Source: Paludibacteraceae bacterium
GTDB lineage: Bacteria; Bacteroidota; Bacteroidia; Bacteroidales; Paludibacteraceae
Assembly (NCBI GenBank): GCA_017551025.1
Contig: JAFZNG010000008.1
Coordinates: forward strand, 1-64,000
Reading direction: 5' to 3'
Length of the DNA: 64,000 nucleotides
The position numbers and the translations under genes were made by a program. Every line of letters starts with the position of its first letter. Position 1 is the stretch's first letter. Shown piece by piece: positions 1-9,502 of this stretch. The notes under the pieces were generated by a model, which was given only the letters and a program-made list of their open reading frames with translations, did not search any database and was not told where the DNA came from.

Positions 1-1
1 C

Positions 2-340
2 GGCGCATTGTCGAAACCGAAGAAAGACGGTCAGCACAAGCACGAGAAGATGCTGCTTGGCACGCACCGCAAGGCTGCAACCAGCAACCCGAATTGTACG
101 CGTGTTTACATGCGTGATCTGGTAGAGCGCTCGACCGAGCCGACGCAGAACGAACTCGCAGCTCGTACCCGCTTCACCGCTGTACAGGCGGCAGTCAACA
201 CCCGTATGAAGAACCTCTCCACGATCGCTACCGACCGCGAAGCCTTCGAGGCCCAGAAGGACCTTGCCGGCGGCAAGAAAACCCTCAAGTCCTACTTGTG
301 GAAAGTTTGCGGAGACGCTTACGATGCGCAGAACGGCTAA
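2..340 (+). CDS. Small basic protein of unknown function (5' end outside window)
   Basis: The frame is open to the left edge, so the gene probably starts upstream; a TTG at 8 is the only start-like codon seen. About 113 residues are visible. The protein is rich in Lys, Arg, Ala and Thr, with an N-terminal patch of Lys and His and a C-terminal segment around KKTLKSYLWKV. I see no signal peptide, membrane segment or catalytic motif and do not recognise the family. The stop codon TAA lies inside a GGCTAA-type micro-repeat (340-362). A bidirectional terminator follows at 368-401. That this is a real gene is likely from the long open frame; its function is unknown. Confidence 0.6.
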   Translation, partial: GALSKPKKDGQHKHEKMLLGTHRKAATSNPNCTRVYMRDLVERSTEPTQNELAARTRFTAVQAAVNTRMKNLSTIATDREAFEAQKDLAGGKKTLKSYLWKVCGDAYDAQNG

Positions 341-367
341 AGGCGAAAGGCTAACGGCTAATGTAAG

Positions 368-401
368 AAAAAACGCACAGGTTTTGACCTATGCGTTTTT
401 T
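368..401. terminator. Bidirectional intrinsic terminator
   Basis: Bases 368-377 (AAAAAACGCA) pair perfectly with 392-401 (TGCGTTTTTT). After one mismatch an inner four-pair helix (379-382 with 387-390) closes on a TTTG loop. A-tract and T-tract flank the stem, so it can stop transcription from both the plus-strand gene ending at 340 and the minus-strand transporter gene ending at 421. Confidence 0.85.
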
Positions 402-420
402 CCTTATCTTTACTTTCTAC

Positions 421-1746
421 TTAGAAAATCACCAGCGTCAGCAGATAGGCTACGATCGTCGAGACGGTCACGCAGATCAGTCCCGGCATCATGAACGAGT
501 GGTTCAACAGATACTTACCGATCACGGTCGTACCCGAACGGTCGAAGTTGACCGTAGCGATATCCGAGGGGTAATTCGGGATGAAGAAATAGCCGTAAAC
601 CGACGGCAGCACACCCAGCAGAACCACGCCCGGAATACCCAGACTGTACGCCAACGGCAGCATCGCTACCACCACAGCACCTTGCGAGTTGATCAGTACC
701 GACACGGCAAAGAAGACGAGGGCGATCGACCACGGATAGTCCTTCACGACACCCTCCAGCATAGATTGGATCTCGGGCATATAATGACCGAAATACGTGT
801 CCGCCATCCATGCGATACCATAGATAGCCACCACAGCCACCATACCTGATTGCCATACCGGACCGGCTACGGCCTTCTTCGGACTGGCCTTGCAGAAAAT
901 AATCATCAGCGCAGCCGCCGTAATCATGATGATCTGGATCACTTGGTTCATCTTCAGTCCCTCCAGATACGTCATCTTAGGCAGGAAGATAGCGAACATC
1001 ACCACCATCAACAGCGCACCCAGGAAGATATATACCGAACCCTTAGCCTCTTTCGAGATCTCTTTGTCGAGCGTCGTGGCGGTATTTCCGTATATATACG
1101 CGCGTTGCTCGGGATCTTGCAATTTGGCTTGGAAGACCGGGTCTTTATCCAGGTCCTTACCGCGCTTATAGGATGCCGCCGCTGCTGCCATCAGTCCGCA
1201 CAAGCAGGCTGGAATCGTGATCATCAGCACCTGCGGTATCGTCACATCAAAACCGTTAGCATTCGAGATCGAGACGAAGGCCACGACAGCTGCCGCAATC
1301 GGCGAACAGGTGATACCTACCTGCGAAGCGATCGAGGCTACGCCGCACGGACGCTCCGGACGGATACCTTTCTTCAGCGCGATATCGCAGATAATCGGCA
1401 TCAGGGTATAGACCACGTGTCCTGTTCCGACCAACACGGTCAGAAAGAACGTAGCCAGCGGTGCCAGAAACGTGATATGATCCGGATGCTTACGCAGCAT
1501 CTTCTCCGCCAACTGGATCAACCAGTCCATACCGCCACTCGCCTGCATGATACCCGCACAGGTCACGGCAGCGATGATGATGTAAATAACATCGGTCGGA
1601 GGAGTTCCGGGTTTCATTCCGAAGCAAAATACCAGGATAGCCAGGCCGATACCGGAGATGGCACCAAGTGCCAAACTCCCGTATCGCGATCCTACCCACA
1701 ACGCTCCTAACACGATGAGGAGCTGAAGAATCATAATCCAAGTCAT
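421..1746 (-). CDS. Anaerobic C4-dicarboxylate transporter, DcuA/DcuB family
   Basis: This 441-residue inner-membrane protein has the length of the Dcu carriers (about 433-446 residues) and about ten or more hydrophobic spans from end to end. The family-typical stretch TVLVGTGHVVYTLMPII and the SQVGITCSPIAAAVVAF region are present. Known members exchange fumarate, malate, aspartate and succinate in anaerobic respiration. It is the last gene of a minus-strand run, 16 bases after mutB, which fits export of succinate or uptake of fumarate or aspartate beside the methylmalonyl-CoA step. DcuA and DcuB cannot be told apart by eye, so no symbol is given. Confidence 0.9.
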   Translation of the reverse strand: MTWIMILQLLIVLGALWVGSRYGSLALGAISGIGLAILVFCFGMKPGTPPTDVIYIIIAAVTCAGIMQASGGMDWLIQLAEKMLRKHPDHITFLAPLATFFLTVLVGTGHVVYTLMPIICDIALKKGIRPERPCGVASIASQVGITCSPIAAAVVAFVSISNANGFDVTIPQVLMITIPACLCGLMAAAAASYKRGKDLDKDPVFQAKLQDPEQRAYIYGNTATTLDKEISKEAKGSVYIFLGALLMVVMFAIFLPKMTYLEGLKMNQVIQIIMITAAALMIIFCKASPKKAVAGPVWQSGMVAVVAIYGIAWMADTYFGHYMPEIQSMLEGVVKDYPWSIALVFFAVSVLINSQGAVVVAMLPLAYSLGIPGVVLLGVLPSVYGYFFIPNYPSDIATVNFDRSGTTVIGKYLLNHSFMMPGLICVTVSTIVAYLLTLVIF

Positions 1747-1762
1747 ACTATTCCGTGTTAAA

Positions 1763-3904
1763 TTACTCTTGCATCAACAGTTGCATAACCGTGTATGCAC
1801 TGTAAGCAACCGAGGTACCGGGACCGAAGATGGCAGCCACACCGGCCTTATACAGGAAGTCGTAGTCCTGGGCGGGGATCACACCACCGGCGGTAACCAT
1901 GATATCCGGACGACCGAGTTTCTTCAGTTCCTCGATCACCTGCGGGATAAGGGTCTTGTGACCTGCAGCCAACGAGCTGACACCCAGTACGTGTACGTCG
2001 TTCTCTACGGCCTGCTTAGCAGCCTCAGCCGGGGTCTGGAACAACGGACCCATATCGACATCAAAGCCGCAGTCGGCATAACCGGTAGCGACTACTTTCG
2101 CACCACGGTCGTGACCGTCCTGGCCCATCTTAGCAATCATAATACGCGGTTGACGGCCTTCTTTCTTGGCGAAGGCGGCTGTGAGTTCTTGTGCCTTGAC
2201 AAAATACTCATCGTTCTTGGTTCCTGAAGCGTACACGCCTGAAATAGTTCTAATAGTTGCTTTATAACGTCCTACCACTTTCTCACAAGCATCGGAGATC
2301 TCACCGAGTGATGCACGCAGTCCGGCAGCCTTCACGGCCAATGCCAGCAGGTTCTCACCCTTGCCACCGTCAGCCCAAGCCTGTACGGACTTAGTGATCT
2401 CCTCCAAAGCGGCCTGAACGGCTGCTTCGTCACGATGCGCACGCAGGTCTTTCAATCGTGCCACCTGCTCCTCACGCACAGCGGTATTATCGATCTCGAG
2501 AATATCAATCGGATCCTCGTGGTCGAGACGATACTCGTTCACGCCGATAATCTTCTGGTTGCCGGAGTCGATACGTGCCTGGGTGCGGGCAGCCGCCTCC
2601 TCGATACGCATCTTAGGAATACCGGTCTCGATAGCCGCAGCCATACCGCCCAGTTTCTCGATCTCCTGGATGTGCGCCCATGCTTTCTCCATCAACTCTT
2701 TGGTCAATGCCTCTACATAGTAGCTACCACCCCACGGGTCGATTTCCTTGCAGACCTTGGTCTCCTCCTGGATATAGATCTGGGTGTTACGCGCGATACG
2801 AGCCGAGAAGTCGGTCGGCAGGGCGATGGCCTCGTCGAGCGCGTTGGTATGCAGCGACTGCGTATGACCCAGCGCAGCACCCATAGCCTCGATACAGGTA
2901 CGTCCTACGTTGTTGAACGGATCCTGCTCCGTAAGCGACCAACCGGAAGTCTGGCTGTGAGTACGCAGCGCCATAGATTTCGGGTTCTTCGCACCGAAAC
3001 TCTTCACGATCTTAGCCCAGAGCATACGGCCTGCACGCATCTTAGCGATCTCCATGAAGTGGTTCATACCGATAGCCCAGAAGAACGAGAGACGCGGCGC
3101 AAAGGTATCTACGTCCATACCGGCGTTGACACCGGCACGCAGATACTCCATACCGTCGGCCAGCGTGTAAGCCAACTCGATATCCGCCGTAGCACCGGCT
3201 TCCTGCATATGGTAACCGGAGATAGAGATCGAGTTGAACTTCGGCATGTTCTGCGAGGTATACTCGAAGATGTCGGCGATGATCTTCATCGAGAACTTCG
3301 GCGGGTAGATATAGGTGTTACGCACCATGAACTCCTTCAAGATATCATTCTGGATCGTTCCTGCCATTTCTTCGAGTTTCGCACCCTGCTCCAGTCCGGC
3401 GTTGATATAGAACGCGAGGATCGGCAGTACGGCGCCGTTCATGGTCATGGAGACGGACATCTTATTCAGAGGAATACCGGCGAACAGCACCTTCATATCC
3501 TCCAGCGAGCAGATCGATACACCGGCTTTACCTACGTCACCTACCACACGCATGTTGTCGGCGTTATAGCCGCGGTGGGTCGGCAGGTCGAAGGCGACAG
3601 ACAGTCCCTTCTGACCGGAAGCGAGGTTACGACGATAGAAGGCGTTACTCTCGGCAGCCGTGGAGAATCCGGCATACTGACGGATGGTCCAAGGACGCAG
3701 CGGATACATCGCACTATACGGACCACGCAGGAAAGGCGGAATACCCGACACGTAGTCAAGGTGCTCCATGCCCTCAAGGTCTTCTTTGGTATAAATGGGC
3801 TTCACGGGGATTTGCTCCGGCGTGAGCCAGTTAGCTACATTCGGGCCAACAACTTTGGTTGCAGCCACTTTTTTAATGTCGATATCTTTAAAATTCGGTT
3901 TCAT
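1763..3904 (-). CDS. mutB: Methylmalonyl-CoA mutase, large (catalytic, B12-binding) subunit
   Basis: This 713-residue subunit interconverts succinyl-CoA and (R)-methylmalonyl-CoA in the succinate-propionate pathway. The N-terminal two thirds is the substrate-binding barrel (for example [19 protein letters not shown] and [10 protein letters not shown]). The C-terminal cobalamin domain has the base-off signature DGHDRG with the cobalt-ligating histidine near residue 598, followed by GVSSLAAGH and a final glycine-rich [10 protein letters not shown]. It starts 5 bases after the mutA stop, so the two subunits are almost certainly co-translated. No methylmalonyl-CoA epimerase or MeaB-type chaperone gene is in the window. 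Confidence 0.97.
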   Translation of the reverse strand: MKPNFKDIDIKKVAATKVVGPNVANWLTPEQIPVKPIYTKEDLEGMEHLDYVSGIPPFLRGPYSAMYPLRPWTIRQYAGFSTAAESNAFYRRNLASGQKGLSVAFDLPTHRGYNADNMRVVGDVGKAGVSICSLEDMKVLFAGIPLNKMSVSMTMNGAVLPILAFYINAGLEQGAKLEEMAGTIQNDILKEFMVRNTYIYPPKFSMKIIADIFEYTSQNMPKFNSISISGYHMQEAGATADIELAYTLADGMEYLRAGVNAGMDVDTFAPRLSFFWAIGMNHFMEIAKMRAGRMLWAKIVKSFGAKNPKSMALRTHSQTSGWSLTEQDPFNNVGRTCIEAMGAALGHTQSLHTNALDEAIALPTDFSARIARNTQIYIQEETKVCKEIDPWGGSYYVEALTKELMEKAWAHIQEIEKLGGMAAAIETGIPKMRIEEAAARTQARIDSGNQKIIGVNEYRLDHEDPIDILEIDNTAVREEQVARLKDLRAHRDEAAVQAALEEITKSVQAWADGGKGENLLALAVKAAGLRASLGEISDACEKVVGRYKATIRTISGVYASGTKNDEYFVKAQELTAAFAKKEGRQPRIMIAKMGQDGHDRGAKVVATGYADCGFDVDMGPLFQTPAEAAKQAVENDVHVLGVSSLAAGHKTLIPQVIEELKKLGRPDIMVTAGGVIPAQDYDFLYKAGVAAIFGPGTSVAYSAYTVMQLLMQE

Positions 3905-3909
3905 GACTG

Positions 3910-5793
3910 TTACTTATTGAGAAGTTGTTGATTATATTGTTTCAGCGTTTCGAGCACGTTGCAACGCACATGGATGAAGTTCTGGATACCGAGTTTTTGC
4001 AAATCCTCCATGCATGCCGGTGCACCGGCTACGATAAACAGTTCCTTGGCACCTTCCAGTTCAAGCCATGCCTGCGGTGCATACGCTGCGTACTCATCAT
4101 CCGACGAGCAGAGCACGATAATATCGGCCTTGGCCTTGCGAGCAGCCTTGATACCGTCGTGAACCGACTTGAAGCCGTTGTTGTCTATTACCTTATAACC
4201 TGCGCACGCGAGGAAGTTGCACGAGAACTGCGCACGAGCGATACGCATAGCGAGGTTACCGATGGTGAGCATGAAAGCTACGGGTTGATGCGGAGCAGCC
4301 TCGGTCTCCAGACGGAGTGCCTCAAATTCCTCAGCGGCACGAGCAATCGGCAGCGTCGGCAATTCAGCCTCGTGCTGGCATGCGCACTTACCTGCACAAG
4401 CGGTCTCCTTAATCTTCTTAGCGGCTTTTTCCGTAAAGTTCGGGAACTGGTTGGAGCCGAGCAGCACCTCTTTACGACGAGCTACGTCCTGGAGACGGTT
4501 CTTGAGGTTAGCGGCCATAGCTTCCTGTACTTTACCGGTACGGATCATCTCGAACAGACCACCCTGTTCCTGGATAGCGAGGAACTGCTTCCATGCCTCC
4601 TCAGCGAGCGATGCGGTGAGGTTCTCCAGATAGAACGAACCGGCAGCCGGATCAACGATCTTATCGAAATGCGCCTCTTCCTTCAAGAGCAACTGCTGGT
4701 TGCGAGCGATACGCTCAGCGAAGTCGGTAGGCTCTTCGTAGGTGACGTCGAACGGCGTTACAACGATCTCGTCCACGCCTGCCAGAGCAGCCGACATCGT
4801 CTCAGTCTGCGAGCGCAGCAGGTTAACATAAGCGTCAAAGATAGTCATGTTGAAGCGCGAGGTAGCAGCCGACACATTCATCTTAGCACCATTACGCAGG
4901 GCGGTGGTGAAGATCGGATCTTTGTACTGCTCCACGATCTTAGCCCACAACAGACGGCCTGCGCGGAACTTAGCAATCTCCATGAAGTAGTTGCCTCCGA
5001 TACCCATGTTGAAGCGGATATCGCGTGCGGCACGGTAGTTGGGTACGCCAGCCTCGGTCATCATGGTCATGTACTCAGCACCCCAAGCCAGGGCATAAGC
5101 CAGTTCCTGGGTAGCATAAGCACCGGAGTTGTTGAGAATCACAGAGTTGACACCTACCACGCGGTAGTTAACGAGCGTCTTGGCGGCATTAACGGTCTCC
5201 ACGAGTTTCCGAGTTACCTCTTCGCGGCTGAGGTTCTTGCCCTTCAGGAGCATCTGCTTCATCGGGTCGACATTGATCGAACCGTGTACAGCCTTGAAGT
5301 CATAGCCCATACGGCCGTAGTAGCGCACGAGGATGTCTGCCAGTTTGGGTGCGGCGCACGGACAGATGTCGAAGTTGATCGAGATCGCCTCGGCATGAAT
5401 GTCCTTGAGGAGCACCTTGATAAAATGGTAGTTGAGTTTCTCGTGGTCGAGACAGAAGCCGAGCGAGTTGATACCCTTGTTGAGTACCTCGAGGGCTTTC
5501 TGGTTGGCCTTGCGTGCATTCTTGCATGCACAAATGTTCTGACGAACCGACCAGTCGTTGTCGGTACGCGTGCCGCGAACGTAGGGGAACTGACCAGGCG
5601 CCGAGACGGTGGTCTTCATGCCCTTTAGATCTTCGCGGCGATAGAAAGGCTGAATAGAGAAGCCTTCCGGTGCACGATAGACAAGCTTCTTGTCAAAGTC
5701 GGCACCCTTGAGGTCGGCGATGATTTTGTCCTTCCATGCCTGCTTCGACACGGGAGCAAAATCTGCCAACATGTTCACTTTGTTGTCTGCCAT
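3910..5793 (-). CDS. mutA: Methylmalonyl-CoA mutase, small subunit
   Basis: This 627-residue homologue of MutB keeps the barrel fold (for example [26 protein letters not shown], shared with MutB in shorter form). Its C-terminal domain has lost the cobalamin ligand: the place of DGHDRG reads [12 protein letters not shown]. That loss is normal for the structural subunit of the heterodimer and does not mean the gene is broken. It is the first mut gene of the run and lies 33 bases downstream of an endonuclease gene, across an A/T-rich spacer repeat. I see no promoter of the local type in that spacer, so read-through from upstream is possible. Confidence 0.95.
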   Translation of the reverse strand: MADNKVNMLADFAPVSKQAWKDKIIADLKGADFDKKLVYRAPEGFSIQPFYRREDLKGMKTTVSAPGQFPYVRGTRTDNDWSVRQNICACKNARKANQKALEVLNKGINSLGFCLDHEKLNYHFIKVLLKDIHAEAISINFDICPCAAPKLADILVRYYGRMGYDFKAVHGSINVDPMKQMLLKGKNLSREEVTRKLVETVNAAKTLVNYRVVGVNSVILNNSGAYATQELAYALAWGAEYMTMMTEAGVPNYRAARDIRFNMGIGGNYFMEIAKFRAGRLLWAKIVEQYKDPIFTTALRNGAKMNVSAATSRFNMTIFDAYVNLLRSQTETMSAALAGVDEIVVTPFDVTYEEPTDFAERIARNQQLLLKEEAHFDKIVDPAAGSFYLENLTASLAEEAWKQFLAIQEQGGLFEMIRTGKVQEAMAANLKNRLQDVARRKEVLLGSNQFPNFTEKAAKKIKETACAGKCACQHEAELPTLPIARAAEEFEALRLETEAAPHQPVAFMLTIGNLAMRIARAQFSCNFLACAGYKVIDNNGFKSVHDGIKAARKAKADIIVLCSSDDEYAAYAPQAWLELEGAKELFIVAGAPACMEDLQKLGIQNFIHVRCNVLETLKQYNQQLLNK

Positions 5794-5802
5794 AGTTTAT
5801 AG

Positions 5803-5836
5803 AAATTAAAAATTAAAAATGCAAAATTAAAAATTA
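5803..5836. repeat. AATTAAAAATT spacer repeat (family A)
   Basis: Three or four tandem A/T-rich units lie between the first endonuclease gene and mutA. The last residues and the TAA stop of the endonuclease (Thr-Asn-Phe-stop) are encoded by the repeat itself. Confidence 0.8.
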
Positions 5837-7533
5837 GTTTTTTGTCCGGTTACGGTATATAGTTGATCTCCTATAAGGATATACAGTTGTCCACCGATGA
5901 GCAGTTTCTTACCACGGATATTGTCTAGGATCGGCTCGATTTCGCCTGTAGATTGGCAGGTAGTAATATAGCGGCTATACGTGATACCGGCACCGGTGGC
6001 GTTGATCGTAATGCGGGTGAAGCCGATACCCTGGTTGGCGCCATAAGCCGTCGAGAAGACCAGCGGTGCACGACCGGAGAAGCCGGAGGTATTCGTCCAG
6101 GTGTAGTCGGTGAGCACCTTACCGTTGGTGGCAACAATCGTGGTGACGGGTTGCCCGTTCGCCGTAACGTCGAGATTGCAATAACCCGTACCGCCATAAG
6201 TACGAATAGTCACCTCTATCGAACTCAGTCCTGCCAGGTCTACGTCGGGTGAGGTAAGCGTCTTACCTTGGTCGAGCAACCAGTACGACTGGTTCATGAG
6301 CGAGGCGGTATTTTCCCAGCCGTCCTGATGGTCGGCATCGAAGGTATAAACGGCGGGGGTGACGGTAGCAGATTGCGTAGCCTTGGCAAAGACGGCATAG
6401 TAGGTGACGTCTGCCGAGGCGATCGGGAAGTCAGCCGGCTTGGTATAGAGCACCGCAGGACGCTGGTCGCTCTGGCCGTCGATAGGTGCGGTGGTCCATC
6501 CCATGAAGACATCGCTCTCCAGAGAACAGGAAACGGGAGCTACGGGCAGGTCGGTGATCGCACGACCGGCGATGATGGAGTCCACTTGGTTGACCGTGCC
6601 GCATACCGACCATGAGATTGCGTATTTGAACGTAACCGTAGGATCGTAACCGCCACCTTCACAGGTAGGCGTCATCGTACTCAGGTCCACCGTCTGCCCT
6701 ACCCGATTTCCCCAGATATACTCCACGAGTTCCGGGTAGTCGATAAAGGGGTTGCGGTTATGCTGGATGCCATAGACGGCCTGGTTACGGTCGATCTCTT
6801 TCTGGGAGACAGGATCCTGGCGATGCCAGTCCAAAAGGAAGGAGAGGCTATAGGTCGTGAGGTTGGTAGGCGAAGAGGTGAACATCTTGGAGCCGTTGCC
6901 GGAGTTGAGGGTGTTCTCGCGATAGCGCGCTACCATATAGAAGAACGAACGCGCGAAATCGCCTTTGTACTGGTCGTCGGGTTCGTATACGGTACCTATA
7001 TTCGCCGTGGTGGACGTACCGAGTTTACCGAGTCCGTGATGCTGCGGGTCTTTCGAAAAACCGCTAAACGTACCGCTTACTACACCATAAGGGTAGTTGG
7101 AACGCAGGTTATTGATACGGGCATCGGTGGGATAGACATTAAACAGATCCGACACCATAGGTCCGGAGCCCAACCACGACTGGCATACAAGGTGCTCCTT
7201 GTTCCAACCGTCGCAAACGGCCTGCTGCGCCACGTTAGCGTGGGACATATAGAACGTACAGGTGGAGTACATATCCCAAAGCGTATCGTTGTAGAAGTCC
7301 GTCTGCGCGTAATAGGGTTCCAGTCCGCTGTAGGCGATGACGGTATGGTTGTCGATAATCTGGCAGAGTGCGTTGAGGATATTATCGGCGTTGGTCTTGT
7401 TGTCAACGTTATTGTAGTAGCCGGCAGGAATAGCAGCCTGGCCGACGATGACGTTCGCTTGTGCGAATGCGGAATAAAGAATAAAGACCGCTACGCTGAA
7501 GGAATAAAGACTAAAATGTTTAAAGCGACTCAT
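5827..7533 (-). CDS. Secreted endonuclease I family protein, copy 1 (divergent active site) with C-terminal tail
   Basis: This 568-residue protein has a signal peptide (residues 1 to about 26, ending AFAQA). An endonuclease I (EndA/NucM-like) domain follows to about residue 280, with GWNKEHLVCQSW, SDLFNVYPTD and RSFFYMVARY. Next come a repeat-like beta domain (GWTTAPIDGQSD, YYAVFA) and a beta-sandwich-like domain near residues 395-530. The conserved tail (KLLIGGQLYILIGD) is at the end. The Glu-His pair of the metal site is kept, but Pro is Cys in VCQSW and the His of the paralogue's DAHHVYP is replaced in DLFNVYP. It lies 6 bases after its paralogue. Expected role: degradation of extracellular nucleic acid; activity is less certain than for copy 2. 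Confidence 0.85.
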   Translation of the reverse strand: MSRFKHFSLYSFSVAVFILYSAFAQANVIVGQAAIPAGYYNNVDNKTNADNILNALCQIIDNHTVIAYSGLEPYYAQTDFYNDTLWDMYSTCTFYMSHANVAQQAVCDGWNKEHLVCQSWLGSGPMVSDLFNVYPTDARINNLRSNYPYGVVSGTFSGFSKDPQHHGLGKLGTSTTANIGTVYEPDDQYKGDFARSFFYMVARYRENTLNSGNGSKMFTSSPTNLTTYSLSFLLDWHRQDPVSQKEIDRNQAVYGIQHNRNPFIDYPELVEYIWGNRVGQTVDLSTMTPTCEGGGYDPTVTFKYAISWSVCGTVNQVDSIIAGRAITDLPVAPVSCSLESDVFMGWTTAPIDGQSDQRPAVLYTKPADFPIASADVTYYAVFAKATQSATVTPAVYTFDADHQDGWENTASLMNQSYWLLDQGKTLTSPDVDLAGLSSIEVTIRTYGGTGYCNLDVTANGQPVTTIVATNGKVLTDYTWTNTSGFSGRAPLVFSTAYGANQGIGFTRITINATGAGITYSRYITTCQSTGEIEPILDNIRGKKLLIGGQLYILIGDQLYTVTGQKTNF

Positions 7534-7539
7534 AGCAAT

Positions 7540-9276
7540 TTATTTTACACGTTGTCCTTGCAGGTTAAACAATTGGTCGTTGATTTGGATGTAAATCTCG
7601 TTTCCGACAAGCACTTTCTTAACGGTGAGCGCTGAGCGGTTATCGGTTATGAGGCTGAGTTCGGTGGTCTCTTGGCAGCTGGTGATATAGCAGCAATAGA
7701 TATCCGCCGTGCCGGCACCCTCAATCACGATCGACTGCACACCCACGCCGTTGGTGCCGTAGGAACTGGTAAACGTAAGGGCGGAGATACCGGCGATATA
7801 AAGCCTGTTGTTCCAGGTATATTCAGTGATGGTCGATCCTTCGGTAGCCTCTATGGTAGTGAGGGGACCAAAGTCGGTTGTGATATCCAGGATCTTGTTG
7901 TTGGTACCGCCATAGGTGCGCATCTTCACCTTGATCGACTCGAGATACATCAGGTCTATCTGGGGGGATACGATTGAGGTGCCCTCCTTGAGCAACCAGT
8001 ACGAACCCTTGTCGGTCGCGGTGTTGGTCCAGCCCTGCTGATGCTCGGCATCAAAGATATAGGTAGCCGGCAGCGAAGGTTCCATCTCCACCATACGGGC
8101 AAAGACGGCATAGTAGGTTACGTCGCCGTTTACGTGGGGGAAGTCCTCCGCCGTTATGTAGAGCACGGCAGGCGCTTCATCCGAGATACTGTCGATAGGT
8201 GTCGTGGTCCAACCCATGAAGATATTGCTCTCCGACGAACACGAAACAGGCATCTCCGGCAAGACCATGATGGAGGCTTCTTCGGGTATAGAATCGGTGT
8301 AGAGCACTTCGCCGTTAGCCGACCAGGTCACGCCATACATTGGTCCGGGCAGGGGTGACGGAGGCGTAGGTTCGTCGCTATATCCGGACACGAGGGCGGC
8401 CAAGTTGACCGTCTGACCCTTCTTATTGCCCCAGATATACTCCACGAGTTCGGGATAGTCGATGAAGGGATTGCGGTTATGCTGGTGGGCATAGATCGCG
8501 TTGTTGCGGTTGAGTTCCTTAGGCGACACAGGATCCTCACGATGCCACTTGAGCATGAGCGCCGTCATGTAGGGCGTAAGATCCGCTACGCCGTTGGTAT
8601 AGGTGAAAGAGGTGCTACCCGAACCGTTGGTGAAATTGGTGGTGCGGTAACGCGTAGCCATATAGAAATACGTACGAGCGAGGTCGCCCTTGTAGCTACC
8701 GTATTCTCCACCCTCTCCCGGATCGAAGACCGTGCCGGTATAACCGGGGAACGTGCTGGGCCCTACACTACCGTATCCCCAGGTCGCACAACCCTTAGCG
8801 GCATCATTCTCGCCGTAGGGATAGCTGGAGCGAAGCGAGTTCATACGAATATCGGTAGGATACACATGATGCGCATCCGACTTCATCGGCGACTGCTCGT
8901 TAAACCACGACTGCGGCACGGTATGCTCTTTGTTCCAACCCGTACCGCACGTACTGGCCGACGAACCCGAGTCGCTCATCTTATACGGCTTCGATGAGTA
9001 GATATCTTCCATCGTGGCGTTGGAGCCCGTGCCGTTCACGAAGTCCGTCGGATTGGACGATGCACCGTACATCTGGCTTGGCAGCGAGCTGTATCCGATC
9101 GAAGTATAGCCGGTACTGATAATCGTGCATAAGGTCTTTCGCAGATCATCGCTGGAATTGGCAGCCTTGCCGTCGATCGAGGCATAATAAGTAGTAAGGG
9201 TCGTGGACGGATCTATCGCCCATATAAGATGCGTTATAAAGAGGAACGCCAGAAGTGAAAAAACGTGTTTTCTCAT
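7540..9276 (-). CDS. Secreted endonuclease I family protein, copy 2, with C-terminal tail
   Basis: This 578-residue paralogue of the gene just downstream has the same domain order: signal peptide (to about residue 21), endonuclease I domain, repeat-like beta domain, sandwich-like domain and C-terminal tail (KVLVGNEIYIQINDQ). Motifs expected for a working enzyme are present: GWNKEHTVPQSW with the Glu-His pair, SDAHHVYPTD and RTYFYMATRY. It is the first gene of the minus-strand run, 45 bases downstream of a strong promoter (9322-9353). The probable job is to cut DNA or RNA outside the cell or in the periplasm for nutrient use. The tail suggests sorting or surface attachment, which is an inference. 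Confidence 0.9.
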   Translation of the reverse strand: MRKHVFSLLAFLFITHLIWAIDPSTTLTTYYASIDGKAANSSDDLRKTLCTIISTGYTSIGYSSLPSQMYGASSNPTDFVNGTGSNATMEDIYSSKPYKMSDSGSSASTCGTGWNKEHTVPQSWFNEQSPMKSDAHHVYPTDIRMNSLRSSYPYGENDAAKGCATWGYGSVGPSTFPGYTGTVFDPGEGGEYGSYKGDLARTYFYMATRYRTTNFTNGSGSTSFTYTNGVADLTPYMTALMLKWHREDPVSPKELNRNNAIYAHQHNRNPFIDYPELVEYIWGNKKGQTVNLAALVSGYSDEPTPPSPLPGPMYGVTWSANGEVLYTDSIPEEASIMVLPEMPVSCSSESNIFMGWTTTPIDSISDEAPAVLYITAEDFPHVNGDVTYYAVFARMVEMEPSLPATYIFDAEHQQGWTNTATDKGSYWLLKEGTSIVSPQIDLMYLESIKVKMRTYGGTNNKILDITTDFGPLTTIEATEGSTITEYTWNNRLYIAGISALTFTSSYGTNGVGVQSIVIEGAGTADIYCCYITSCQETTELSLITDNRSALTVKKVLVGNEIYIQINDQLFNLQGQRVK

Positions 9277-9321
9277 GTTATCAGGTTGCGTGTTATGTTT
9301 CTAACATACCGTTAGCGACTG

Positions 9322-9353
9322 CAAAGTTACTACTTTTTTCTGATATGTACAAA
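9322..9353 (-). promoter_or_regulatory. Bacteroidota-type promoter for the endonuclease pair
   Basis: Read on the minus strand, TTTG (9350-9353), 20 bases and TAACTTTG (9322-9329). The region after TTTG reads TACATATC, then an A-tract, matching the other promoters of the window. Confidence 0.85.
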
Positions 9354-9397
9354 TTAAAATGCAAAAAAATTTTCACATAGTACATATCGGGACAATA

Positions 9398-9433
9398 GAA
9401 ATTGGAAATTAAAAATGAAAAATTAAAAATTAT
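9398..9433. repeat. AATTAAAAATT spacer repeat (family A)
   Basis: A/T-rich units sit between two divergent promoters and end three bases before the TTTG of the mfd promoter. Confidence 0.7.
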
Positions 9434-9435
9434 TA

Positions 9436-9467
9436 TTTGTGTATTCCAAAAAAAAGTTGTATCTTTG
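9436..9467 (+). promoter_or_regulatory. Bacteroidota-type promoter for mfd
   Basis: TTTG (9436-9439), 20 bases, TATCTTTG (9460-9467). Transcription should begin near 9474. This places an apparent upstream start at 9437 inside the promoter and fixes the mfd start at 9503. Confidence 0.88.
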
Positions 9468-9502
9468 CAGCCGATTTGTGTGCCTACGGGCACGCCTGCG
9501 TT

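Noticed and set aside
2435..5628. Long open frames on the plus strand opposite mutB and mutA (about 500 and 570 codons), and a similar 630-codon frame opposite fbp
   Set aside because: They mirror the codon bias of the real genes, encode no recognisable motif and have no promoter; the minus-strand genes are unmistakable.
3910..5793. Loss of the cobalamin-binding DGHDRG motif in MutA as a sign of a broken gene
   Set aside because: The small subunit of heterodimeric methylmalonyl-CoA mutase normally lacks this motif; the rest is intact.
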